Positions 24,227 to 34,023 of a stretch of 64,000 bases of DNA are shown in pieces; the stretch's first letter is position 1; every line of letters starts with the position of its first letter. The stretch spans positions 1 through 64,000 of the forward strand of contig DATFYM010000023.1 in assembly GCA_035315065.1 (NCBI GenBank). Direction: 5' to 3'. The notes below the pieces were generated by a model that was given only the letters and a program-made list of their open reading frames with translations, ran no database searches and had not been told where the DNA came from. The DNA comes from DATFYM01 sp035315065. GTDB taxonomy: Bacteria > Acidobacteriota > Terriglobia > UBA7540. The position numbers were made by a program, and so were the translations under genes.

Positions 24227-27200
24227 GCAGCTCGCCCACCATCTGCCCGTGCGATACATTTGTCCACCCCCGGGTGATCACCAATCTCCCTGGGCAGAGC
24301 TCTATCGCTTATCGGGTGGGGGATTACATCACGTTTCGCCACGCCCTGTTGCTCTCGCGTACCGGTGAAGTTGAGCTTGCGAACTGGCGGCCCAGCGCCA
24401 AGGGTGACTTGGCCCTGCAGATGATGGAGTGGTGGGCTTACGTGGCCGATATCCTGACCTTTTACAACGAGCGCATCGCCAATCAGGATTACCTGCGCAC
24501 CGCCGACCTGCCGGAAAGTGTGCAACGACTGATTCGCATTCTCGGTTACCGTCCGCGTCCGGGCATTGGTGCTACCGGGACGCTGGGCGCGCTGATGACG
24601 GGCGTGGCGCCCTTCACGGTTGCGCAAGGATTCCAGGTGCAAAGCAAGCCGGGGCCGGGCCAGCAGGCACAAATCTTCGAGTTGAGCTCAGACACGCTGA
24701 TTCAGGCGCCGGCGGCGGTTTCTGCCGACCCGCTCCCTAATCCCGCCTTGCTGGGCCCTGACGGTGCCAGCGTTCTGTTGCAAGGTGTCGTCTCATCCGT
24801 TAAGAAAGACGACGACCTGCTGCTGATGGAGAGAGGCTGGGGCGGAACGGATTCCAATTACGCATTTGTCACCGTACAGACCGTGAGTCAGGAAAGTGAT
24901 CCCCGCGGTAACAAGAACACGCGGGTGACCTTCACTCAGGCGCCCAGCCTGTCCCAGGGCGCTCTCGCCTCCGACTATCGACTGTTGAAGAGTAGTCAGA
25001 CGGCGCACTTCTGGCAGTACCCAGCCAGTCCGTCGCAGGTGCTGGCGGGTGGCGGTGCGGGCGTGGCGGATCTTGACTCTCTGGCGCGCGGGATCAAGGT
25101 CGGCGACGTCGTCGAGTTCGAGATCGCCGGCGGAAACGCACAGCCGCAGCTTGCCAGCGTCACTCGTTATAGCGAGAAGATCTGGTACGCGAACCCCAAA
25201 GGTTATCCGACCACCACCAACCCGGACCCGTCGGTAGCTCCGGACCAGCCGGCGGTGGCCATTCCCATTCCCCACACTGAAATCGGGTTTCAACCCGGGT
25301 TGCCGAACACTTCATGGTGCTGGGGTGTGAACGGTCCATCGCTGGCCCAGATTCTCAATCAGAACCAGGCTCAGCCCACGGGCATTACCGCCTATCTCGA
25401 TCAGGACCAGAGCCTGAAGTTCGCGGCAACCATGATGCCCGACTCTGGAGCGGCTTGGTGGTGGTACTGGGGCATCGACGGCCCAACCCTAGCTCAACTA
25501 CTGACTGCCAACGCCGCCCGCCTCACGAGCCTCGACGCATACATTGACACGGACAAGAAACTCAAGTTCGTGGCGGTGATGGTTAAGGCCTCGGGTTCCG
25601 GCTGGTGGTGGTATTGGGGATTGGACACCGCCACTCTCAACCAGACGCTGACCGCCAACAATGCGCGGCTGGTGAGCCTGGATGCCTACATTGATACCGA
25701 CGGCACCTTGAAATACGCGGTCATCATGGTGCCAGAGGGCGCACAGACTTGGTGGTGGTACGCGGGGATCGACGGTAACAAGCTCAACGAAATCCTCCAG
25801 GCGAATAGTGCGCAGCTCATCAGCCTCAGCGCCTACGTGGATACGGACAAGAACGTGAAGTTTGCGGCGGTCATGGTTCCCAGCAGCGGTCAAGCCTGGT
25901 GGTGGTACGGCGGAACCGACGGCGTGTCCCTCAGCCAGAGCCTGGCCCAGAATAACGCCCAACTCAACGGCCTCCAGGCATACCTGGGTACGGATGGCAC
26001 GGTGAAACTGGCGGCGATTCTGGGGCCGGCGGCCAGCCAACCGGTCATCGACTGGTACGGAAACCTCAGTTCGCTCCTCGTGAACTATGCGTTCCAGGAC
26101 GTCGGCGAACTGGTGGGAACGCCGGCAACGGTATTTGACGGCTCGCAACCCTCGCTGCTGGCGGTTCAACCGCCGACGTTTCCGCCGGGGTTTGATGTAC
26201 CGCTCCTGCTTAGCGACGCCAACGGCAACGGCGAGTCCGCACAAGGATCGGCGGGCGGGGACCTCTCCACGCTGCAACTGGCCGGTCTTGCCAGCCCCGC
26301 TGTCTCGCTGATGCCACCGATCAACGTGCTGTTCGACCTTCTCGCGGTGTCGCGCGGCAAGACGGTCGCGAACGAGATTCTGGGAAGCGGTGACGCGACC
26401 ATCGCTATCGGCCAGGAATTCGTCTTGAAGAATTCCCCTCTCACTTACCTGCAAAGCGCCGATTCGACGTCCGGCAGCGGCTACCAGAGCACGCTGCGGG
26501 TGTGGGTGAACGGCATTCGGTGGAAAGAAGTGCCGAGTTTCTATCAGCAACCCGCCAACGCTTCGGTGTTCGTGACGCGCGAAGACGAACAGAACCAAAC
26601 CCACGTGCAGTTTGGCGATGGCATCAACGGCGCCCGATTACCCTCGGGCGTCAACAATGTGGTAGCCACCTATCGCTACGGCAGCGGCGCTGATTCGCCC
26701 GCTTCCGGCACGCTGACCGTGATTCTGAAGCAGCAACCCCGGCTGAAAGCGATCTTGAATCCGCTCGCGGTGGGCGGGGGAGCCGATCCGGACCCGCCGC
26801 AGCAGATCAAGCGATACGCTCCACAGTCCGTGCTCACGTTCGGCCGCGCCGTCTCGGGCGATGACTACGAAACCATCGCGGCGCAGGCTCCCGGCGTGGC
26901 CCGTGCCAAAGCGTATTGGACCTGGGACGTCGCTCAGCAGCGCACCGTGGTCAAAATCTATGTCGGCGACGACGCGAACGCAGTGGGTGACGCGCACACC
27001 GCCCTCGCTGCCGCGGACGACCCGAATCGACCCGTGGTGGTAGTGCTTGCGACGGCCGTTCCGATCTCACTGGGGTTCACGGTGCTGGTTGACCCCGCCT
27101 ACATCCCGGCGGACGTGATGAATGGCGTCACCACCGCTCTCGTCGACCCGCAGAGCGGCTTGTTGGGGACCGACGTCATTGCGATTGGGCAGAGCATCTA

Positions 27201-27468
27201 CTTGAGCCAGATCTACAGGGCGTGCCTTAGAGTGCCCGGCGCAGTGGCCGTTCACAGCTTGAGTTTCGAACGGAAACAGTTGCAGAGTTATCTGCTGTTT
27301 CCGTTCCGGCCGCTGCACTTTATCTCGAAGTTCTTTCCGCTCCAGATCGGATTCCCGCTGCTGCATCTGCTGGAGGAATACCGGTTCGATCCCGGCGAAG
27401 GAGGCTTCTTTCAACTGTCTGCGTCAGATCTCAATGTCTCCACGGAGGTAGCCGGCAATGGCGGGTGA
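24223..27468 (+). CDS. baseplate protein, J-like (Afp12-type) with inserted tandem repeats
   Basis: 1081 residues, start overlapping the previous stop (ATGA). The N-terminal part is a baseplate assembly protein (GQSSIAYRVGDYITFRHALL, MEWWAYVADILTFYNERIAN, YLRTADLPESVQRLIRILGY). The core with VQFGDGINGARLPSGVNNVV, ATYRYGSGADSPASGTL and RAVSGDDYETIAAQAPGVAR is J-like. Between them, at about residues 363-607, five tandem units of about 49 residues are inserted, each opening with WWWYWGIDGPTLAQLL or a variant and continuing AYIDTDKKLKFVAVMV. These look like the bacterial tandem repeat domain BTRD1, known from secreted enzymes. The insertion probably decorates the baseplate. The gene overlaps the tail-I gene by 11 bp. 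Confidence 0.9.
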   Translation: MSSSPTICPCDTFVHPRVITNLPGQSSIAYRVGDYITFRHALLLSRTGEVELANWRPSAKGDLALQMMEWWAYVADILTFYNERIANQDYLRTADLPESVQRLIRILGYRPRPGIGATGTLGALMTGVAPFTVAQGFQVQSKPGPGQQAQIFELSSDTLIQAPAAVSADPLPNPALLGPDGASVLLQGVVSSVKKDDDLLLMERGWGGTDSNYAFVTVQTVSQESDPRGNKNTRVTFTQAPSLSQGALASDYRLLKSSQTAHFWQYPASPSQVLAGGGAGVADLDSLARGIKVGDVVEFEIAGGNAQPQLASVTRYSEKIWYANPKGYPTTTNPDPSVAPDQPAVAIPIPHTEIGFQPGLPNTSWCWGVNGPSLAQILNQNQAQPTGITAYLDQDQSLKFAATMMPDSGAAWWWYWGIDGPTLAQLLTANAARLTSLDAYIDTDKKLKFVAVMVKASGSGWWWYWGLDTATLNQTLTANNARLVSLDAYIDTDGTLKYAVIMVPEGAQTWWWYAGIDGNKLNEILQANSAQLISLSAYVDTDKNVKFAAVMVPSSGQAWWWYGGTDGVSLSQSLAQNNAQLNGLQAYLGTDGTVKLAAILGPAASQPVIDWYGNLSSLLVNYAFQDVGELVGTPATVFDGSQPSLLAVQPPTFPPGFDVPLLLSDANGNGESAQGSAGGDLSTLQLAGLASPAVSLMPPINVLFDLLAVSRGKTVANEILGSGDATIAIGQEFVLKNSPLTYLQSADSTSGSGYQSTLRVWVNGIRWKEVPSFYQQPANASVFVTREDEQNQTHVQFGDGINGARLPSGVNNVVATYRYGSGADSPASGTLTVILKQQPRLKAILNPLAVGGGADPDPPQQIKRYAPQSVLTFGRAVSGDDYETIAAQAPGVARAKAYWTWDVAQQRTVVKIYVGDDANAVGDAHTALAAADDPNRPVVVVLATAVPISLGFTVLVDPAYIPADVMNGVTTALVDPQSGLLGTDVIAIGQSIYLSQIYRACLRVPGAVAVHSLSFERKQLQSYLLFPFRPLHFISKFFPLQIGFPLLHLLEEYRFDPGEGGFFQLSASDLNVSTEVAGNGG
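25315..26045 (+). repeat. five tandem coding repeats of about 147 bp
   Basis: Each unit begins with a Trp-rich block (TGGTGGTGGTAC) at about 25315, 25456, 25602, 25750 and 25897, then encodes a conserved Leu/Asn/Ala pattern and a TDxxLKFAAVM strand. The first unit is the most divergent (WCWGVNGPSLAQ). The units differ more in sequence than recent duplicates would. Confidence 0.85.
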
Positions 27469-29983
27469 CCGCGACCACTACGAGATCTACTACGCCGATA
27501 AGCTGTGGAACCTGCTGCCGGCGATTTACCGCACCGAAGATACCGATGTCTTCGACCGCAATGGGCCCCTGCGCGAACTGGTGAATCGGATTGGCGCCCA
27601 GGCGGCCATCCTGCGGCGCAGCATCGACCGTCTGTGGGAAGACCAGTCGATTGAAACCTGCGACGACTGGGTGATTCCCTACATCGCCGATCTGCTCGCC
27701 ACCCGGCTAGTGGCCAGCCTGGACGCGCGCGGACAGCGGTTGGATGTGGCGAAGACCATCTACTACCGCCGTCGCAAGGGCACCGTAGCCCTTCTGGAGG
27801 AGCTAGCGGCCGACATCACCGGATGGCAAGCGCGCGTGGTGGAGTTCTTCCGTCGCTTGGGCCGTGCGCGGCACGCCCTTGATCCCGAAATCGGTTTCCC
27901 CGCCGATTCCTCCGACCCGATCGGGAATCGTGCGTTGCGGCTTGCCGAGGGCTTGGTCGGAACGTGGACCGACACCGGGATCGGCGGCTGGGCCGATCTG
28001 CGCAACGTGTACGGCGCCTCGAAGGTGAATTCCGCCTTCGACGAATTCTTCCACACGGCGGACTTTCGGCAAGGCCAAGGCCAGACCGGGTGGTACGACA
28101 TCCCACGGCTGGGTGTGTTCTTGTGGCGTCTCATAAGCTTCGGCGTTGACCAGGCAACGCCGGTGGAGTTCGCAAAGTGCCCAGGCTACTACTCCTTCGA
28201 TCCCACCGGCCGCGAGATTCCGTTGTTCGCGTCTGCCTCCCGCCCGTTGGGAGACACATGGGTCTCGCCCCAGGAGTGGCAGCTTCCGGCTTACATCACC
28301 ACGCCGCTCCTCCAGTCGACGCTCGAGGACGGGGAGGCGCTCTACGCGGCGCTCGATCCTTCCAACAGCCTCGCCCTGCTGCCGAACTCGCTCGGCGTTT
28401 TCACGCTACCCGGAAGCTTCTATGAGCTGATCGACGCCTCGCAGATTACGACCTATCCAGAGCCGCCTGGCACAACGCATCAGGTGATGATCTTTCCGGA
28501 AACGGGTAGCTTCAAGGCGCTCCATCCGCCCCTGGACGGACCAGTCTCCGTAACCTATCACTATGGATTCTCGTCCACGCTCGGCGCTGGTCCGTACGAC
28601 CGCCGCATTTTGGGGCAGCAGCCGAATCCAACTCCGGCCCCGGTGCGGCACGTGCTGGGGGGGGCGTCGGCACTCACACCGCAACTGAACACCGTTTCTC
28701 CTGTGGGAACGGTCAGCATCGATGATTCTCTCACTTACACGCAGGTCGCCGACGTGACGGGCATCGTGCAAGTCATTCTGATGGCGCGGAACACCAGCCG
28801 TCCGGTCATCCGCCTTGCTCCGCCAGCGCCGGACGTGACGGAGTGGAGGTTCAGCGGCAACGACGGGAGTTCACTAGTTGTGGAAGGACTCCTGGTGAGT
28901 GGCGGTGACATCGTGCTCCAAGGCGTTTTTGACACGGTGACGCTAACTTGCTGCACGTTCGATCCGGGCAATTCGGGCGAGTCCGCAACTCCCCCAACGG
29001 TGTTTACACAGTCCGTGGACGGGCGCGATCTGATCCCAACCAAGCTCTGGGTTGAGGGTCAGGTGCGGCTACTGGCGGTCGATCGCTGCATCATGGGCCC
29101 GATCGCCACGCGGGCGGGCGGGGAAGTGGAGATACTGGAGATCAATGACAGCATCCTCCAATCCATCCGCACGTCGTTGTTCGGCCCACTGGCGGTGGCC
29201 GATCTTCACGATCCTGGCCGGTTGGCAACGCGGTTACGCGATGGAATCGATCCCCTCTCGCTCTATCTGCAGGGGCACTTGACCGCACCCACAAAGGCGC
29301 TGCTGAACGCCTACACCGGTCCGCAGCCTCCTTCGGCGGCGCTCCAGCAGGCGCTCGTGCAAGACTTGAATACGGTCCTTGCCGGGCCATCGATTTACGA
29401 TGCCCAGCGTTTCGCCCTGGTGAACCTCTATCCGGCGACCCAGCAGCTCATGGCGGAGAATCCCAAGGGTGCGGACCTGCTCCGCTTGAATCGTCTGCTA
29501 CTCGAAGAGGCCTACCCCGTGGAACTGGCGGACCTGGCACTCGCGCTCAGCAGCGGTACGGTGGAACTCAGCCGGTGCACGGTGCTCGGTCCCGCCTATG
29601 TTCACCGGATCGAAGTCAGTGAGTCCATCCTCGACGATGTGGTGGTGGTGGAGGACGCGCAGGACGGCTGCGTGCGATTCTCAGCCTGGCCGACCGGCAG
29701 CGTGCTGCCCCGCAAGTATGAGAGCGTGGAGGTCGCGCCGCAATCGCCGTTGTTCGGCTCGCGCGCCTTCGGGCGACCGACCTATGCGCAGCTCGTGCAG
29801 AATGTCGACAACGCCATCCTCTCCGGCGCGCCCAACGCAACCATCAGCGCGGGGGCGGAGGACGGGTCGGAAATGGGCGCGTTCGCACGCCAGAAGAACG
29901 CTATTAAGGAGCGCAGCCTGCTGATCAAATACCAGGAGTATATGCCGTTGGGGCTGGTCCCGGTGGTGATCTACGTGACGTAA
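27458..29983 (+). CDS. tail protein I-like baseplate protein with beta-helix C-terminus
   Basis: 841 residues, GGAGG upstream inside the previous gene. Residues 1-250 are the phage tail I / injection-system type: YYADKLWNLLPAIYRTEDTD, ELVNRIGAQAAILRRSIDRL, CDDWVIPYIADLLATRLV, YYRRRKGTVALLEELAADIT. The rest is beta-rich with short repeating strands (GNDGSSLVVEGLLVSGGDIV, TVTLTCCTFDPG, GTVELSRCTVLGPAY, VHRIEVSESILDDVVVVEDA) that look like turns of a right-handed beta-helix. It likely completes the baseplate wedge and may carry a receptor-binding or fibre-anchoring surface. Confidence 0.85.
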   Translation: MAGDRDHYEIYYADKLWNLLPAIYRTEDTDVFDRNGPLRELVNRIGAQAAILRRSIDRLWEDQSIETCDDWVIPYIADLLATRLVASLDARGQRLDVAKTIYYRRRKGTVALLEELAADITGWQARVVEFFRRLGRARHALDPEIGFPADSSDPIGNRALRLAEGLVGTWTDTGIGGWADLRNVYGASKVNSAFDEFFHTADFRQGQGQTGWYDIPRLGVFLWRLISFGVDQATPVEFAKCPGYYSFDPTGREIPLFASASRPLGDTWVSPQEWQLPAYITTPLLQSTLEDGEALYAALDPSNSLALLPNSLGVFTLPGSFYELIDASQITTYPEPPGTTHQVMIFPETGSFKALHPPLDGPVSVTYHYGFSSTLGAGPYDRRILGQQPNPTPAPVRHVLGGASALTPQLNTVSPVGTVSIDDSLTYTQVADVTGIVQVILMARNTSRPVIRLAPPAPDVTEWRFSGNDGSSLVVEGLLVSGGDIVLQGVFDTVTLTCCTFDPGNSGESATPPTVFTQSVDGRDLIPTKLWVEGQVRLLAVDRCIMGPIATRAGGEVEILEINDSILQSIRTSLFGPLAVADLHDPGRLATRLRDGIDPLSLYLQGHLTAPTKALLNAYTGPQPPSAALQQALVQDLNTVLAGPSIYDAQRFALVNLYPATQQLMAENPKGADLLRLNRLLLEEAYPVELADLALALSSGTVELSRCTVLGPAYVHRIEVSESILDDVVVVEDAQDGCVRFSAWPTGSVLPRKYESVEVAPQSPLFGSRAFGRPTYAQLVQNVDNAILSGAPNATISAGAEDGSEMGAFARQKNAIKERSLLIKYQEYMPLGLVPVVIYVT

Positions 29984-30074
29984 TCAGCCTGCGTCGCGAC
30001 TCGTGCCATGTTTGCAGAGCGCACGAGGCAACCCCGGTTTCGACGGTAGCCTATGCGGTTTCGAGGAGGCAGTT

Positions 30075-33000
30075 ATGGGCAGTGATCGAGCGCGCCTATC
30101 TTACGACGAAGAACAACAGTATCGATCGGTGGTGATGCAGCAGGGCCGCGTAACCCTGGAAGCGGACTGGAACGAAAGCCAGCAGATCGCGAGCGAAGCA
30201 CTCCGCCTGGAAACGCTGGACATTGTCGGGCCCGCCGGCACTCCCGATGACGGATATAAGATAGTCCTATCGGGCAAGCCCACTACTCCTCCGTATGACT
30301 TTCGAATCCATTACGGCACGATGTACGTGGGCGGCGTGCGGGCCTTCCTGCCTAATTCCATTCGGTATAGCCATCAGAGCGAGTGGCTGGACGCGAGCGA
30401 CGATCCCGACTGGGTGGCTCCCGCGACGCTGGCCCAGACTCCTCCCGCCACCGAGTTCGTGTATCTACTGCTGCGCGAGCAGGAAGTGAGCGCGGTAGAA
30501 GATTCTGATTTGAAGGACGTGGCCTTGGGAGGCCCGGACACGGCGCAGCGCACGCGGTTGATCCAACATATCGCGCGCCTGAGTTCGCAAGCAACTGCGT
30601 GTGCATCCGGGTTGGCGGTTGCGGAAGCAAAGTGGGATTCCGAAGGCTTGGACTTCAACCCGGCGACCATGCGGCTCTCGTCGCGCGGACGCCTGGAAGT
30701 GGGCTTCTCAGGCCAGACCGGCTCCAGCGATCCCTGCCAGCCACAGAACCAGGGTGGTTATCTCGGTGCTGACAACCAGCTCATCCGGGTGCAGATTTCG
30801 GGCGTCGATCAGGCCACCGGCAATCCGACTCTGCTATGGGGATACGACGACGCTTCCTTCCTCTACCGCGTGGATCTCAATTCTGCCACCCCCCAGGTGG
30901 TGCACCTCCAGTCAGCGCCCGTCGACGCATTACACCAGCCCCGCTCCGGACAGACGGTCGAGGTGCTGCGGTCGGCGGCGCTATTGCACAATGGCGAGTA
31001 CGTCGCTTCCACCGGTGGCATCGCTGCGACGCTCACCGCGGCCTACGACCCTGATTCGCAGACCATCAACCTGCCCTCGCCCACCACACTTACGTCGGAG
31101 TATTTCGACACAACCAAAACCCCTCGTGCGTTTCTGCGGGTGTGGGAAGAGCAAAAGGTGTTTACGCCCGGAACGCCCGTGGTCCTTGGCATGACGGGAC
31201 TTCAGGTGACGCTGAAGCTCGAGAGCGGCAAGGTCTTCCACCCGGGTGACTACTGGCTGTTTGCGGCGCGTCCCAGCACACCGCAGGAGGTCTATCCAGA
31301 GAAATACCTGGCCGGATTCCAGCCGCCGGATGGACCCCGCCTATGGGCCTGCCCGTTGGGCGTGATCACTTGGAGCCAGGGGCTCGGAACGCTGGCTTCC
31401 GACTGCCGAATCCCTTTCTGTCATCTCACCGACGCGTGCAACCGCGGGCAGGGATGTTGCGAGATCTCCGTGAAGCCTGGGGACCTGACGGCAACCAACA
31501 CTTTGCAGACGATTGTCAATCAGGCAGCGAACCCCACTCTCTTGATCCAGGCGGTGGACCCGGGAGCCGCCGGCAACAACATTACGCTTTCCATCTCCAA
31601 CCAGCAGACCGATCCGACGTCCGGTTCGACCACTTTCGACCTCACGGTCACTGAGATCGATACGTATAACAGTCTGACGACCGCGCAGATGGAGGGAATC
31701 GTCGGTGACGATGAGGGCGCCGGAACTGCGCCCGGTTTGGCGCACGTGCTGGCGGGATCGGTCAACGTGCAATCGTTGCCCGCCAACAACCAGACCTACA
31801 CCCTCGCCAGCAGCCAGGGAGGCAGCGCCCAGGTGAACGTGTTGGATGTTAGTGGCCAGCTTGCCTTCACGCTCCAGGCGAAGAAACCGGGTGTGGATGG
31901 GAGTCTCATCAGCGCGACCATTTCCAACGCCAACATCACCGATAGCTCCTTTACCTTGACCCTGGCCTGGACTAAAACGCAAACGGGCCTTACGCCGGGG
32001 AATCTCTTGCAGAGCGTGCAAACCAACTTCGCCTATGAGATCACCGCCCAGGCGCCCTCCGGAAGCGCGTCCGCCCCCGCCGAAGGCAACACGCAACTTC
32101 AGGGCGGTACGGACGGCGCGAACGCTACCACGGCTTCCGCGATCCTTTTCGGACAGCCCACGACGATTTGCTTGCTGCCAGGCAACTACCGGCTGGCAGC
32201 GCCCTTGCGCCTTCTTCCGGAACACTCGAACCTCACTATTAAAGCGTGTGGCGGAGGAGTGACGATCTCCGCCGCCTTCGAGAGTCCCCGGGAGTTTGCC
32301 TTGGGATTGGTCCTGGTGGACCGCGCCAGTCATGTTGCGTTGCGCGGTCTCTCGTTCGAGTTGCCGGCGGTGCCCTTGTTCAACGCTGGGTTTAGGCTTG
32401 CCAATCTCGACCAGGAAGCATTGACGCGCGCGGGCGAACAACAACTCGCGAGCGTGGTGGTCGCCATCGGCCTCCGGGTTCTGAGCGGCCAGTGGTTGAC
32501 GGTGGAGGGCTGTACATTCAACTACCCGTCGCTTCAGAGCGGCACCACGTTCACGGTTGGCGTTTTTGCGGCAGGTGACTGTGCGCACCTGAGCGTGAGA
32601 GGCAACAGCTTCCTCGGCGCTCCGTCGGTGTCGACAGGCGCGGCCGGCGGTTCAATTCCGCTGACGTTTGGCTATCTCCAGGCCGAGAACCTGCAAGTCC
32701 TCTCGTCGGCGAACAGCGGCGAAGCCGGAAGTGCCGCCGCTGGAATTCTGATACCGTCTTCTCTCGATGACGCTACTTTTCACGACAACCGGTTTCAGAA
32801 TCTGCAGGGCGGGATTGTTATTGAGGCAAGCGTCGGCTCGGTGAGGTTTGATTCCAATCAGATGGACTGTTCGGAAGCGGGGATCGATATCCTTTCGTTG
32901 GAGTCCTTGGTCGATGCGGCCAAGACCGGTCAAACCGATGTCGACCAGGCCGCGACCAGACAACTTGGCCAGCAACTTTCCAGCAAGCTTATCCAGTACG

Positions 33001-33770
33001 GAGCGTCCATCGCCACCGGTTACCCGCTGCCGTCGTCCTTCATCCCTTCCCGTAAGATCGTGCTCTTGCGGCCGGCGGTCGCGACTGGCTCTAGCGCCGC
33101 CGCAGTTGCCAAGGCGATTCCGGTCTCGAAAACCGCCTCGGACGCGGCGACTCCGGAGGCGGTGAGCACCCAGCCGGCCAGCGCTCCTGCCACGCCGCCA
33201 ACTCCGGTGACGGGCGCCGCTTCCGGGCCCGCGTTGCAGTCGCAGATGTACCGTCCGCTTTTGTCGCACATAGTCAACTTCGCGAACGACGCCCTGGCAG
33301 GGGCCGAGGGTTCGACGCTGGGGCTGGTCGCTAATGTAGCGATCTCGAACAATGAGATCAACGCAGTCCAGCCGGCTGTGGATGGTGTCGCCCTCGCGAT
33401 TCTGAGCGTCGGCAAAAACAGAGGCGGCGCGCTCACCATGGTCGGCAACAGGTTGCGCAACCTGTCGGCGACCTATCCCACGGCGGCGGTCTCTTTGCTG
33501 GACCGGATTGTGATAGCGGGGAACTTGATCCTGAATGAGCAACCGGTGGAGGTCAGCTCGAACGTCCCCTCGGCGCCACCACCCAGCTTGTTGGTGCGTG
33601 CGTCGACGGTAGTCCCGACCTGGCCGGGCGAGCGGGTTAGAGCAGTGGCGATCACCGGAAACGTGCTGCGCGGCACTCCGACCCTTCCCCTGAGGTCAAT
33701 CCTGCCACCGCCTCTGCCGGTGTTGCCCTCGCCCATGGACCGCTGGGAGGCTTACAACACCGAGGTATGA
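30075..33770 (+). CDS. DUF6519-type beta-helix protein, candidate fibre or surface component
   Basis: 1231 residues from ATG 30075, chosen for GAGGAGGC just before it; the frame is open from 30003. The N-terminus RARLSYDEEQQYRSVVMQQG and RVTLEADWNESQQIASEAL is the DUF6519 hallmark (QQGRV-LEADWNE). At about residues 489-694 it carries the same two-module region as the first gene of the locus (LLIQAVDPGAAGNNITLSIS; FTLQAKKPGVDGSLISATIS). Residues from about 700 are right-handed beta-helix repeats (HVALRGLSFELPAVPLF, WLTVEGCTFNYPSL, DATFHDNRFQNLQGGIVIEA, LTMVGNRLRNLSATYPT). A proline/alanine linker lies near 1040. There is no Afp13-like fibre gene here, so this protein is the best candidate for target binding; that is inference. 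Confidence 0.8.
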   Translation: MGSDRARLSYDEEQQYRSVVMQQGRVTLEADWNESQQIASEALRLETLDIVGPAGTPDDGYKIVLSGKPTTPPYDFRIHYGTMYVGGVRAFLPNSIRYSHQSEWLDASDDPDWVAPATLAQTPPATEFVYLLLREQEVSAVEDSDLKDVALGGPDTAQRTRLIQHIARLSSQATACASGLAVAEAKWDSEGLDFNPATMRLSSRGRLEVGFSGQTGSSDPCQPQNQGGYLGADNQLIRVQISGVDQATGNPTLLWGYDDASFLYRVDLNSATPQVVHLQSAPVDALHQPRSGQTVEVLRSAALLHNGEYVASTGGIAATLTAAYDPDSQTINLPSPTTLTSEYFDTTKTPRAFLRVWEEQKVFTPGTPVVLGMTGLQVTLKLESGKVFHPGDYWLFAARPSTPQEVYPEKYLAGFQPPDGPRLWACPLGVITWSQGLGTLASDCRIPFCHLTDACNRGQGCCEISVKPGDLTATNTLQTIVNQAANPTLLIQAVDPGAAGNNITLSISNQQTDPTSGSTTFDLTVTEIDTYNSLTTAQMEGIVGDDEGAGTAPGLAHVLAGSVNVQSLPANNQTYTLASSQGGSAQVNVLDVSGQLAFTLQAKKPGVDGSLISATISNANITDSSFTLTLAWTKTQTGLTPGNLLQSVQTNFAYEITAQAPSGSASAPAEGNTQLQGGTDGANATTASAILFGQPTTICLLPGNYRLAAPLRLLPEHSNLTIKACGGGVTISAAFESPREFALGLVLVDRASHVALRGLSFELPAVPLFNAGFRLANLDQEALTRAGEQQLASVVVAIGLRVLSGQWLTVEGCTFNYPSLQSGTTFTVGVFAAGDCAHLSVRGNSFLGAPSVSTGAAGGSIPLTFGYLQAENLQVLSSANSGEAGSAAAGILIPSSLDDATFHDNRFQNLQGGIVIEASVGSVRFDSNQMDCSEAGIDILSLESLVDAAKTGQTDVDQAATRQLGQQLSSKLIQYGASIATGYPLPSSFIPSRKIVLLRPAVATGSSAAAVAKAIPVSKTASDAATPEAVSTQPASAPATPPTPVTGAASGPALQSQMYRPLLSHIVNFANDALAGAEGSTLGLVANVAISNNEINAVQPAVDGVALAILSVGKNRGGALTMVGNRLRNLSATYPTAAVSLLDRIVIAGNLILNEQPVEVSSNVPSAPPPSLLVRASTVVPTWPGERVRAVAITGNVLRGTPTLPLRSILPPPLPVLPSPMDRWEAYNTEV

Positions 33771-33810
33771 GCGGGCGCTTTACTAGTGTCCTGGAACATC
33801 CGATTCTCGA

Positions 33811-33950
33811 CACCCCCTCAACCCCGGCCACTCTCTCCCAAAAGGGCGAGGGGAGCAGTAATCTGAATTCACTACCCTCGCCCCCTTGGGGGAGAGGGTG
33901 GCCCGCAACCGGCGATTTCTCCAGCCGGGGCGGGCCGAGTGAGGGGGTTC
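33811..33950. repeat. inverted-repeat element between beta-helix and effector genes
   Basis: CCCCCTCAACCCCGGCCACT and CTCTCCCAAAAGGGCGAGGG on the left are answered by CCCTCGCCCCCTTGGGGGAG and GAGGGTGGCCCGCAACCGG on the right, closing with GAGTGAGGGGG. It shares words with 5061-5115. It separates the effector gene from the structural operon and may end that transcript; no T-run follows, so a simple terminator is not certain. Confidence 0.6.
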
Positions 33951-34023
33951 CTCGGGAACGATCTCATGAATGTTCCCTCAAGCCCCCTTAAGTGAACAGT
34001 ATTGGGGTTGTAGGAGCGATCCG

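Noticed and set aside
25498..26604. Minus-strand frame of 368 codons opposite the Trp-rich repeats
   Set aside because: It mirrors the repeats of the plus-strand baseplate gene and has no own signals.
9377..33770. Prophage with a contractile tail
   Set aside because: No capsid, portal, terminase, integrase or lysis genes are seen; an AAA+ ATPase, DUF4255 cap and DUF4157 protein are present instead, which fit extracellular injection systems.
9377..33770. Type VI secretion system
   Set aside because: There are no TssJLM membrane-complex genes or ClpV-type ATPase; the cap, ATPase and J-type proteins are of the Afp/PVC kind.
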